From the NCBI GenBank assembly GCA_913020735.1, contig CAJWBN010000013.1:1-33023 (forward strand): a stretch of 33,023 bases of DNA. Reading direction: 5' to 3'. Of the stretch, positions 16,434-23,565 are shown in pieces. How positions within the stretch are numbered: the first letter of the stretch is position 1; each line of letters starts with the position of its first letter. The notes beneath the pieces were generated by a model that worked only from the letters and a program-made list of their open reading frames with translations, had not been told where the DNA came from and made no database searches. Position numbers and translations under genes: made by a program. Source of the DNA: an uncultured Acidimicrobiaceae bacterium (lineage in GTDB: Bacteria > Actinomycetota > Acidimicrobiia > Acidimicrobiales > Poriferisodalaceae).

Positions 16434-17552
16434 ATGAGCGCGACTGAAACTTCAATTTCTCTTCCCGCCGAATTACTTCCTAAAGATGGGCGGTTCGGAT
16501 CGGGTCCTTCGAAAGTTCGCGAAGAAGCGATCGCTGCCTTTTTCGAGGTAGCTCCTACGTATCTGGGTACAAGCCACCGACAAAACACGGTTAAGAATCA
16601 TGTCTCGCGTCTTCGCAGCGGTCTTTCTAGTTTGTTTCAACTACCGGCTGACTGGGAAATTATCTTGGGAAACGGCGGCACAACTTTATTTTGGGATGCT
16701 GCTTCTTTCGGCCTAATTAACTCCTCAAGCCAACACTTGGCGTTTGGAGAGTTCTCATCGAAATTTGCAACAGTTGTACACAACGCTCCTCATCTTGAAG
16801 AGCCAGAAATAATCAAAAGCGAAGCTGGCACCTGCCCGTCAGCATCTGCTTCCAACGTCGATACTTATGCACTTACCCACAACGAAACTTCCACCGGTGT
16901 AAGCGCAAAGCTAAATCGCCCAGCTGAGGAAGGCTTGGTGCTAGTTGACGCTACCTCTGCTGCGGGAGCGATTTCTTGGAACCCAAGCGAAGTTGATTGC
17001 TATTACTTCGCTCCCCAAAAGGCTCTGGCCTCCGATGGCGGACTGTGGCTAGCAGCCTGCTCTCCCGCAGCCCTGGAACGGATCGAACAGTTATCTTCTG
17101 GCGACCGTTGGGCCCCTGCAGGCCTGGACCTCGGGATAGCGCTCTCGAACTCTCGACAAGAACAGACATACAACACGCCAAGCCTCGCAACAATATTCCT
17201 TGCCGCAGAGATGGTCGAATGGATAAACAACTCGGGTGGCCTTTCATGGGCAGAACAACGATGCTCGCAAAGCAGCGGAATTATCTACCAGTGGGCCACC
17301 GACCGTTCCTTCACCCAACCATTTGTCGCAAACCCTGATGAACGATCTCCTGTTGTCTGCACAATCGACTTCGATGGAGTAGACGCAGATACGATCAGCG
17401 CTGTACTTAGAAACAACGGCATAGTTGATACTGAGTCCTATAGGAAGCTCGGCAGAAATCAGTTGCGCTTAGCTACCTTTCCTTCAGCGGAACCTGCGGA
17501 TGTCGAAGCGTTGTGTGCCTGCATTGACTTCATAGTGGAAGCTCTGAGTTAA
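16434..17552 (+). CDS. serC: Phosphoserine aminotransferase, actinobacterial type
   Basis: 372 residues. It converts 3-phosphohydroxypyruvate and glutamate to phosphoserine, the step after SerA. The N-terminus PKDGRFGSGPSKVREEA and the sequence LGTSHRQNTVKNHVSRLRSG resemble the mycobacterial SerC type (TIGR01366) rather than the E. coli type. The PLP Lys is Lys196 in FAPQKALASDGG. The start is the ATG at 16434. The gene is divergent from the aminotransferase-serA pair and convergent with yqgE. The serB phosphatase is not in the window. Confidence 0.94.
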   Translation: MSATETSISLPAELLPKDGRFGSGPSKVREEAIAAFFEVAPTYLGTSHRQNTVKNHVSRLRSGLSSLFQLPADWEIILGNGGTTLFWDAASFGLINSSSQHLAFGEFSSKFATVVHNAPHLEEPEIIKSEAGTCPSASASNVDTYALTHNETSTGVSAKLNRPAEEGLVLVDATSAAGAISWNPSEVDCYYFAPQKALASDGGLWLAACSPAALERIEQLSSGDRWAPAGLDLGIALSNSRQEQTYNTPSLATIFLAAEMVEWINNSGGLSWAEQRCSQSSGIIYQWATDRSFTQPFVANPDERSPVVCTIDFDGVDADTISAVLRNNGIVDTESYRKLGRNQLRLATFPSAEPADVEALCACIDFIVEALS

Positions 17553-17568
17553 CTAACCTTTAACTCAG
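17544..17568. terminator. Hairpin shared by the convergent serC and yqgE 3' ends
   Basis: A perfect 9-bp inverted repeat, CTGAGTTAA-CTAACCT-TTAACTCAG, contains the serC TAA in its left arm and the yqgE TGA in its right arm. It reads as a hairpin on both strands, so it may act as a weak bidirectional terminator. It is AT-rich and lacks a long T-run, so its strength is uncertain. Confidence 0.5.
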
Positions 17569-18134
17569 TTCATATAAGACTGGTCGGGATAAATCGACAG
17601 CAACCTCGCAGCTGATCTTTGCCGAGCCAAAACCGTCCGCCAACAATCAGACGGATCACAAGTAAATTCGTCGAGGGTCGAGTCAAACGTCCACCAAGCA
17701 CCCTCTTCTATCTCCAGTCGAAGCTGACCCGGTCCCCAACCCGAATAGCCAAAGTAAAATCGAACTGCTTCTATGTCGGCTTCGGGCATGACCGTTTCAG
17801 CTTCAAGATCTAACATCGAAATCTGATCTGTTATTTTGTTGCCTTCCGCCAAATCAGCAGATGTTGTCACCAAAGCCAGCAAAGCATCTGGCTGCACTGG
17901 TCCCCCTACGAAAACCTTCGGGGAGACCACCTCTGACGTTAGCCAATCCGGAAGCAGCGGCTCCAGCAAGCGGGTCGACGGGCGATTAATGACTACCCCT
18001 AAGGACCCCTCTGAACCGTGCTCAATCATAAAAACAACTGACCTACGAAAGTTGGGGTCTTCTAGCAGGGGCGTAGCGACAAGAAGACAACCTCTTCGCG
18101 GATCAACCACGGGGGTAACTAATGGCTCTGCCAC
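17565..18134 (-). CDS. YqgE/AlgH family protein (UPF0301)
   Basis: 189 residues, typical of the family. Conserved segments are RGCLLVATPLLEDPNFRRSV, EGSLGVVINRPS, VFVGGPVQPDALL and FYFGYSGWGPGQLRLEIEEG. The molecular function of YqgE/AlgH proteins is not established. The protein looks soluble, with no signal peptide. The start is a GTG at 18134 with a weak GAAGG site about 11 bases before it. It lies 58 bases after ilvC on the same strand and may be a distal member of the ilvBNC transcript. Confidence 0.93.
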   Translation of the reverse strand: MAEPLVTPVVDPRRGCLLVATPLLEDPNFRRSVVFMIEHGSEGSLGVVINRPSTRLLEPLLPDWLTSEVVSPKVFVGGPVQPDALLALVTTSADLAEGNKITDQISMLDLEAETVMPEADIEAVRFYFGYSGWGPGQLRLEIEEGAWWTFDSTLDEFTCDPSDCWRTVLARQRSAARLLSIYPDQSYMN

Positions 18135-18192
18135 GTCACTAGAGCCTTCGCGATCGACAAGGCAGCATCGAAACTATGAAACTTCGGCCCGC

Positions 18193-19230
18193 TTACTTGA
18201 CGTCGCCACCTGAGGCTTCGGTTACATCTTGCTTACCAGCGGTAATCCAAGGCATCATGGCCCTCAGCTCAGCCCCAACAGCTTCAATCGGGTGTTCCTT
18301 GCCTTCTTCCACAAGACGCTTGTAGTTAGGGAGACCGTTCCGGTTTTCTTCAATCCATTCATTTGCGAAAGTTCCGTCTTGAATCTCCGTCAAGATGCGT
18401 TTCATCTCTGCGCGAGTTTCATCAGTCACAATGCGAGGCCCTCGAGTTAAGTCACCATATTCAGCTGTAGTCGATATCGAATAACGCATGCCTGCTATTC
18501 CAGCTTCATATATGAAGTCCACGATCAGTTTTACTTCGTGCAACGTTTCGAAATATGCGGACTCAGGCTGATAACCAGCTTCCACCAAAGTGTCGTATCC
18601 AGCACGAATCAACTCAGTCAAACCGCCACAGAGAACAACCTGTTCACCAAACAGGTCAGTTTCGGTTTCCTCCGCGAAAGTAGTGGTCAGAACACCCCCT
18701 CGGGTACCTCCGATTCCCTTGGCGTAGGCAAGTGCATCATTCAGGGCATTTCCTGTCGCGTCTTGGTGAATAGCAACAAGCGCAGGGACTCCCCCTCCCT
18801 CTGCGTAGGTCCTACGAACGTTATGCCCGGGACCCTTCGGGGCAATCATCCACACATCAACATCATCGGGAGGCTGAATCTGATCAAAGTGGATATTGAA
18901 TCCATGAGAAAACGCTATTGCGTTTCCCGCAGACAAGTTTGGAGCGATGTGTTCCGAATAAATCGATGCTTGTTCCGTGTCAGGAAGAGCCATCATCATC
19001 ACGTCGGCTTGTTGAGCTGCTTCAGCGATCGTCAAGACGGGGAGACCCTCGGCCTCAGCTTTCGCTGTCGAAGATGACCCTTCGCGAAGGCCTACCACGA
19101 CAGCAACGCCGCTGTCGCGAAGGTTCAAGGCGTGGGCATGACCTTGCGAGCCATATCCCATAATCGCGACGGTTCGGCCAGCAAGGTGGCTCAAATCTGC
19201 ATCGTTTTCGTAATAAATAGTGGCTGGCAT
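18193..19230 (-). CDS. ilvC: Ketol-acid reductoisomerase (class I)
   Basis: 345 residues. It catalyses the NADPH-dependent rearrangement and reduction of 2-acetolactate or 2-aceto-2-hydroxybutyrate, the second common step of valine and isoleucine synthesis. The Rossmann motif is [17 protein letters not shown]. The acid-rich catalytic part includes [12 protein letters not shown] and [19 protein letters not shown], and the short C-terminal domain fits class I. I chose the ATG at 19230 ([10 protein letters not shown]) because AGGAG lies 9 bases upstream; the longer frame to 19251 adds seven residues without a ribosome site. It follows ilvN with a 66-base gap that contains a small hairpin. Confidence 0.97.
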   Translation of the reverse strand: MPATIYYENDADLSHLAGRTVAIMGYGSQGHAHALNLRDSGVAVVVGLREGSSSTAKAEAEGLPVLTIAEAAQQADVMMMALPDTEQASIYSEHIAPNLSAGNAIAFSHGFNIHFDQIQPPDDVDVWMIAPKGPGHNVRRTYAEGGGVPALVAIHQDATGNALNDALAYAKGIGGTRGGVLTTTFAEETETDLFGEQVVLCGGLTELIRAGYDTLVEAGYQPESAYFETLHEVKLIVDFIYEAGIAGMRYSISTTAEYGDLTRGPRIVTDETRAEMKRILTEIQDGTFANEWIEENRNGLPNYKRLVEEGKEHPIEAVGAELRAMMPWITAGKQDVTEASGGDVK

Positions 19231-19251
19231 CAATGTGCTCCTAATTAGCAA

Positions 19252-19268
19252 AAGCCGCTGTTCGGCTT
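19252..19268 (-). terminator. Small hairpin with T-run between ilvN and ilvC
   Basis: On the minus strand AAGCCG-AACAG-CGGCTT is followed by TTGCTAATT, so the 3' arm runs into a short T-stretch. The 6-bp stem lies 21 bases before the ilvC ATG. It may be a leaky terminator or an RNA-processing/stability element that lets ilvC be expressed at a different level from ilvBN. Confidence 0.45.
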
Positions 19269-19296
19269 AAGATCTGTTCGTTCCTTAAAGTAACTC

Positions 19297-19803
19297 TCAG
19301 TCACCAAGGTGACCTAACGCAATCCGACCTGTTCGTTGAAGCTCAACAATGCCGCATTTACGCAAAGCAATTTCGCAGAGGTCAAGCTGATTGGGGTGAG
19401 CGTGGACACTAACAATCACTTCTTGTTCATTCGAGTCGTCTATCGAGCCGCCGAACTCATCGATTATCTGTCGGACAGCTTCAAGATCAGCAGCCCTCAC
19501 TCGAGCAAGCATTAATTCTTGTTCAACCGACGATCCGGGCTGTAGCTCTTTTATGTCCAACACATTCACAAGCTTGTCCAGCTGTTTAGCTATTTGCGTG
19601 GCATCGGTGTTGTGCACGTCCACGACGATGCTAATTCGGCTTCGTGACGGATCATCAGTGGGGGCCACAGCGAGCGAAAAGATATTGAAACCCCGCCTAC
19701 TAAACAACCCTGCTATTCGAGCTAATACGCCAAATCTATTCTCAACAAGTACCGAAAGAATACGCAGGTTTGGTTCGCCATCGACGGCTGTCGTGTTCGT
19801 CAT
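19297..19803 (-). CDS. ilvN: Acetolactate synthase small (regulatory) subunit
   Basis: 168 residues, normal for IlvN/IlvH. It binds valine through an N-terminal ACT domain and stimulates IlvB. The N-terminal sequence LRILSVLVENRFGVLARIAGLFSRRGFNIFSL (quoted here only as its conserved parts VENRFGVLARIAGLFSRR and GFNIFSL) is the ACT signature. The C-terminal half has the second IlvN domain, including EQELMLARV and HPNQLDLCEIALRKCGIVEL. The ATG at 19803 overlaps the ilvB TGA in an ATGA, so subunit translation is coupled. Confidence 0.97.
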   Translation of the reverse strand: MTNTTAVDGEPNLRILSVLVENRFGVLARIAGLFSRRGFNIFSLAVAPTDDPSRSRISIVVDVHNTDATQIAKQLDKLVNVLDIKELQPGSSVEQELMLARVRAADLEAVRQIIDEFGGSIDDSNEQEVIVSVHAHPNQLDLCEIALRKCGIVELQRTGRIALGHLGD

Positions 19804-21539
19804 GAAGGGGCCGTGCCCTTCGCTTTGGCGTCTGCATCGCCCTCAGGTCCAAGAATAATGTCGTCATTTGAACCTCCGGCGGGAACCATCGGATAGACCT
19901 TTTCAAATGCGTCCACTCTGAAGTCAATCACAACAGGGCGGTCATTAATCTCGTTTGCTTTCTCGATCGCGGACACAACCTCTTCCGCCGATTCAACTCG
20001 CATTCCCACGCACCCCATAGCCTCTGCCCAACCCACATAGTCAGGATGGTCAGGGCTCAGATAAACCTCGCTGTAACGCTCGTCATAGAACAACTCCTGC
20101 CATTGTCTCACCATGCCCAAGTAGGCGTTATTTAGGATCGCGATTTTGACGGGAATATTTTCAGCTGCTGCAGTGATTAGTTCCTGGGCAGTCATTTGGA
20201 AACAGCCGTCACCGTCAATGGCCCAAACCATCTTCTCCGGTTGGCCCGCCTTCGCTCCAATGGCCGCTGGCACAGCAAACCCCATCGTGCCGAGACCTCC
20301 AGAATTCACCCAGGTGTATGGGTAATCAAATTTCCAGAATTGACTCGCCCACATCTGGTGTTGACCAACGCCCGCCACCACGATCGTGTCATCGGGCGTG
20401 TTATCTCTCAACTGTTCGAGCACAAACTGGGGTTTCAGCGGAAAGCCGCTATCGGCTTGTTCATATTTCAAAGGGTGTTGTTCTTGCCAGCCACTAATAG
20501 TTGATTTCCACTCAGAGCGATCAACCGAAGAACCTGACGAAACTTCGTATTCCGCTATCAATGCTTCTAGAGCCTGCAGTGCATCCCCTTGTATCGCGAC
20601 ATCGGGACGCCGAACTTTTCCGTGTTCAGCAGGGTCAATATCGACATGAATTATTTTGGCATCAGGAGCAAAAAATTCTGTGTTTCCAGTAACCCTGTCG
20701 TCAAACCGGGCACCAAGGTTTATCAACAAGTCAGCCCTTTGGAACGCCATGACCGCTGTGTAGTTGCCATGCATACCCGGCATCCCAAGGCAGAGCGGAT
20801 CTCGATCAGGGAACACTCCACGAGCCATCAAGGTAGTAGCAACGTGAATGCCAGTTAGGTCGACAAAACGCCTTAAGGCATCTGCCGCATGCGCCTTTAA
20901 GAGTCCGCCTCCGGCATAGATGACTGGCTTCTCAGCAGCGTTAATAAGTTCTATAGCGTCCGTAATATGCGTTGATTCGACCTCAGTGATGGGTGCATAG
21001 CCAGGTAGATCAATCTCATCCGGCCAATACCACTCCATCATTTGATTGCTGACATCTTTGGGCACGTCTATAAGAACGGGTCCTGGGCGGCCAGTGGTAG
21101 CTATATGGAACGCTTCCTTAACTATTCTCGGTATGTCCCCGGGGTCGGTAACCAAATAGTTGTGTTTAGTTACTGCCATCGTGATACCGGTCGTGTCACA
21201 TTCTTGAAAAGCGTCAGACCCGATTGACCCAAGAGCGACCTGCCCGGTTATAGCAACCATTGGTATTGAATCCATATAGGCGTCACACAGGGGAGTAACG
21301 ATATTGGTCGCTGCTGGGCCGCTCGTAACGATCGCTACACCTGGTTTACCGGTGACGTGAGCATACCCCTGAGCCATATGGCCAGCACCCTGCTCGTGCC
21401 GCACAAGAACATGACGAATCTTCGAATCGAGGATCGGGTCATAGACCGGAAGGATCGCTCCCCCAGGGAGACCGAACATGACCTCTACGTCGCACATTTC
21501 AAGACTCTTCACGAGAGCTTGAGCGCCGGTGAGTTCCAT
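19800..21539 (-). CDS. ilvB: Acetolactate synthase large (catalytic) subunit
   Basis: 579 residues. This TPP- and FAD-dependent enzyme makes acetolactate from two pyruvates, or acetohydroxybutyrate from pyruvate and 2-oxobutyrate. The catalytic Glu is Glu49 in VRHEQGAGHMAQGYA. The TPP-binding motif is AIDGDGCFQMTAQEL, extending to ILNNAYLGMVRQWQELFY. The N-terminal FGLPGGAILPVYD is typical. AGGAG lies about 9 bases before the ATG at 21539. It is the first gene of ilvB-ilvN-ilvC and is preceded by a probable attenuator (21604-21740). Confidence 0.97.
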   Translation of the reverse strand: MELTGAQALVKSLEMCDVEVMFGLPGGAILPVYDPILDSKIRHVLVRHEQGAGHMAQGYAHVTGKPGVAIVTSGPAATNIVTPLCDAYMDSIPMVAITGQVALGSIGSDAFQECDTTGITMAVTKHNYLVTDPGDIPRIVKEAFHIATTGRPGPVLIDVPKDVSNQMMEWYWPDEIDLPGYAPITEVESTHITDAIELINAAEKPVIYAGGGLLKAHAADALRRFVDLTGIHVATTLMARGVFPDRDPLCLGMPGMHGNYTAVMAFQRADLLINLGARFDDRVTGNTEFFAPDAKIIHVDIDPAEHGKVRRPDVAIQGDALQALEALIAEYEVSSGSSVDRSEWKSTISGWQEQHPLKYEQADSGFPLKPQFVLEQLRDNTPDDTIVVAGVGQHQMWASQFWKFDYPYTWVNSGGLGTMGFAVPAAIGAKAGQPEKMVWAIDGDGCFQMTAQELITAAAENIPVKIAILNNAYLGMVRQWQELFYDERYSEVYLSPDHPDYVGWAEAMGCVGMRVESAEEVVSAIEKANEINDRPVVIDFRVDAFEKVYPMVPAGGSNDDIILGPEGDADAKAKGTAPS

Positions 21540-21603
21540 CGATCTTCTCCTAATGACAAATTATTTATTACTGAGGGATGTTAAGTATGGCCGGTAAACG
21601 CAA

Positions 21604-21623
21604 ATGGCCCCCTAGGGGACCAT
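21604..21623 (-). terminator. Probable attenuator terminator hairpin upstream of ilvB
   Basis: On the minus strand ATGGTCCCCTAGGGGGCCAT forms a near-perfect stem with one G-U pair, followed by TTTGCGTTT. It lies between the leader ORF (21649-21678) and ilvB. The run of five G in its 3' arm could instead pair with the CCCC at about 21632-21635 just after the first hairpin, giving a possible anti-terminator. The tight loop and short T-run make termination strength uncertain. Confidence 0.55.
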
Positions 21624-21635
21624 CAACAAACGGGG

Positions 21636-21665
21636 TCGTAGTACCCGCTTACGCTGATACTACGA
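21636..21665 (-). promoter_or_regulatory. Hairpin formed by the ilvB leader ORF codons
   Basis: A perfect 8-bp inverted repeat, TCGTAGTA and TACTACGA separated by 14 bases. On the minus strand the 5' arm contains the two Val codons (GTA GTA) of the leader ORF and the loop contains its stop codon. A ribosome stalled on these codons would melt the hairpin, which is the expected logic for the first structure of a ribosome-controlled attenuator. Confidence 0.6.
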
Positions 21666-21678
21666 GAAAGCGAGTCAC
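21649..21678 (-). CDS. Putative ilvB leader peptide (MTRFLVVSA)
   Basis: A 9-codon ORF, GTG to TAA, encodes MTRFLVVSA with Leu-Val-Val in a row. Short leaders with an Arg followed by Leu and Val codons are known upstream of ilvB in Corynebacterium and other actinobacteria, where they control transcription by attenuation. A plausible ribosome site (AAGGA) lies about 10 bases upstream. The hairpin 21636-21665 overlaps the Val codons, and a terminator-like hairpin follows before ilvB. Confidence 0.65.
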   Translation of the reverse strand: MTRFLVVSA

Positions 21679-21711
21679 GCGGGACTGTTCCTTATCAGAT
21701 CGCACGAAGCC

Positions 21712-21740
21712 ATTTTGGCGGCGCGAATTGCTAGTCGCAA
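21712..21740 (-). promoter_or_regulatory. Candidate ilvB promoter
   Basis: On the minus strand TTGCGA (21735-21740) and CAAAAT (21712-21717) are spaced by 17 bases; each matches the SigA-type consensus at 4 of 6. Transcription would begin near 21705, giving a leader RNA of roughly 165 bases that holds the mini-ORF and both hairpins. Confidence 0.38.
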
Positions 21741-21799
21741 CTTCAGAAGCGATAACTCTCAGTCCTGTTTGCTGAACTCACAGCTAGATTCAACATCTA

Positions 21800-23065
21800 A
21801 TGGCACGGCTGTCGGGCACCCCACGCTTCATGTTTTTGGCCTTCGCATTAATCGCTGCGATCGCAATATTGCAAACACCCTCCTCAAATTCTGACAGCAC
21901 GAATAGCCGTCGAGAGCAAATTCGCTGGCAACCAGAGACCCAAACCTCTAATCCTTCTGAGGATTCTGAAGAATTTGTTCTTTCCAATGAACCTTGCCCT
22001 GATGGCATTCCGTTACTCGAACCCTCCGAAAGCGCAGCCAAGAATTTCGAACTTTCACCATTTATCCATCTACCGGGTGCCATCTCCGTTGTTTTTCTCG
22101 ACAGCAGCAACGGATACGTCGCCCATAGGGCCGGTCTGGTTTACGCATTCACATCTGGCGAACTAGTCGCTAAACCCGTCCTAGACCTTTCCTCCAACAC
22201 CAGTACCGAGATGGATCAAGGACTTTTAGGCATAGCAGTTTCGCCAGATACCCGTTGGCTTTACCTGAATAGAACAGACAGCAACGGTTCAAGCGTTTTA
22301 TCTGCTCATTCGCTGAGTGCAGATATCACCAAAGTCGGGCCTGAGGTCGAAATTATGGTGGTGGACCAACCATCGGCGATGCATAACGGAGGTGATTTGG
22401 TTTTCGATGACCGAGGAAATCTTCTCATCTCATTCGGTGATGGAGGCGGCTTGGGTGACCCTTACGGTCATGGACAAGACCTTTCCACGCCTTTAGGTTC
22501 GATACTCCGAATTTCCGTTAACCCGACAGCATGGCCACCCCACAGGCCCTCTGACGGCAATCCAGATTTGGGTCCTGACTCCGATCCTCGAATTTGGGTT
22601 AACGGCGTTCGAAATCCATTTCGTTTCTCTCTTGACGAAGCCACCGGAGAGCTTTGGGTAGCGGATTTAGGGCAGCAATGTGTTGAAGAAATCACAGTGC
22701 TATCGCCATCTGAAGCTGGCGCCAATTTAGGCTGGAATCTGGTGGAAGGTTCAAGACCATTTATGGGTGAGCCATCTGAGTCCCTAAGGGCACCAAACTT
22801 CGAGTACCGCCATGGACGGGGTCGGTGCGCGATCATCGGAGGCTTTGTACTTCGTAATACATCTCATCAATCTCTAAAAGACCGCTACATCTTTAGCGAT
22901 ATGTGCGGAGGCCAATTAATGACATTGGACCTAGGGGGACAATCTCAAGTGACCTCCCTTCCCTTATTCGTCGATCAGCCGGTGGCATTTGGTCTCGATT
23001 CGGAAGACAACCTTTATGTCGTTGACTTAGCCAACGGGGTTTGGCTTCTAAACAATTTCGAATGA
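21800..23065 (+). CDS. Exported PQQ-dependent sugar dehydrogenase-like protein
   Basis: 421 residues. A positively charged start and a hydrophobic segment at about 10-25 (FMFLAFALIAAIAIL) form a signal sequence or membrane anchor; no lipobox Cys is present. A Ser/Asp-rich linker runs to about residue 65. The rest is a six-bladed propeller like soluble glucose dehydrogenase, aldose dehydrogenase YliI and sorbosone dehydrogenase. Typical segments are DQGLLGIAVSPD, MHNGGDLVFDDRGNLLISFG (His195), NGVRNPFRFSLD and EDNLYVVDLANGVW. The likely reaction is PQQ-linked oxidation of a sugar outside the cytoplasm, but many such proteins have unknown substrates and no PQQ genes are seen here. The ATG at 21800 has no Shine-Dalgarno; TAGATT lies 9 bases upstream. 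It is divergent from ilvB. Confidence 0.85.
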   Translation: MARLSGTPRFMFLAFALIAAIAILQTPSSNSDSTNSRREQIRWQPETQTSNPSEDSEEFVLSNEPCPDGIPLLEPSESAAKNFELSPFIHLPGAISVVFLDSSNGYVAHRAGLVYAFTSGELVAKPVLDLSSNTSTEMDQGLLGIAVSPDTRWLYLNRTDSNGSSVLSAHSLSADITKVGPEVEIMVVDQPSAMHNGGDLVFDDRGNLLISFGDGGGLGDPYGHGQDLSTPLGSILRISVNPTAWPPHRPSDGNPDLGPDSDPRIWVNGVRNPFRFSLDEATGELWVADLGQQCVEEITVLSPSEAGANLGWNLVEGSRPFMGEPSESLRAPNFEYRHGRGRCAIIGGFVLRNTSHQSLKDRYIFSDMCGGQLMTLDLGGQSQVTSLPLFVDQPVAFGLDSEDNLYVVDLANGVWLLNNFE

Positions 23066-23138
23066 CACTTCCAACCAACAAAGTCCGTAGAGTCAAACTG
23101 CTACAAACTGATCCAGCAATAGGGAACTAGGGGTTGTT

Positions 23139-23546
23139 ATGCCATCGATCGAGGCGATCGAGGACATCGGTGTCCGTCACCGCTCGCGTCTCAGAGCTGC
23201 TGAACTTGGGTCTTGTCGCGCCCTACTACAAGCTGGCGCAACGAAGAAAGGGCGGCGTATCGTAGCCGAGACAGTCGGGGTTTCTGAAAGCCGTGTACTT
23301 GAGTGGGTTCACAAAGCCGATCTAATGCGAATCACCGGGATTTCTACCCGTTATTCCCAGCTTCTCGAAGCTGCAGGGGTTGATTCCATCCGCAAACTTA
23401 GAAGAAGTCGACCTGCCCAACTACATCAATCGCTAATAGCGGAGGACAAGAAACGCCGTAAGAGACTGGTAAACCGTCTACCCCCTGCAAAAGAAGTTGC
23501 CGCCTGGGTACAACAAGCTAAGAAACTGTCGCCAATAGTCAAATAA
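23139..23546 (+). CDS. DUF4332 domain protein
   Basis: 135 residues. It is a small basic helical protein with two helix-hairpin-helix-like repeats: IEAIEDIGVRHRSRLRAAEL near the start and LMRITGISTRYSQLLEAAGV in the middle, the pattern of DUF4332. Such HhH-like folds often contact nucleic acid non-specifically, but DUF4332 has no established role. An AGGGG site precedes the ATG at 23139. The gene lies 73 bases after the sugar dehydrogenase-like gene and converges on gatB with 16 bases between stops. Confidence 0.8.
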   Translation: MPSIEAIEDIGVRHRSRLRAAELGSCRALLQAGATKKGRRIVAETVGVSESRVLEWVHKADLMRITGISTRYSQLLEAAGVDSIRKLRRSRPAQLHQSLIAEDKKRRKRLVNRLPPAKEVAAWVQQAKKLSPIVK

Positions 23547-23553
23547 GTGTGTT

Positions 23554-23565
23554 TAAAACGTTTTA
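23554..23565. repeat. AT-rich palindrome between DUF4332 gene and gatB
   Basis: TAAAACGTTTTA is a perfect 12-base palindrome lying between two converging genes and including the gatB stop codon. It could form a small cruciform or weak termination signal. Its length is modest, so chance is possible. Confidence 0.35.

Noticed and set aside
18538..19077. Plus-strand open frame of 179 codons
   Set aside because: It is the antisense shadow of ilvC, which has clear KARI motifs; no ribosome site or recognisable domain is seen.
21675..21713. Twelve-codon ORF encoding MASCDLIRNSPA upstream of the ilvB leader peptide, overlapping it by GTGA
   Set aside because: Its ATG overlaps the proposed -10 box, so it would not be on the transcript. 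It has only one Leu and one Ile and no hairpin tied to those codons. If the true promoter is further upstream it should be reconsidered as a coupled leader.
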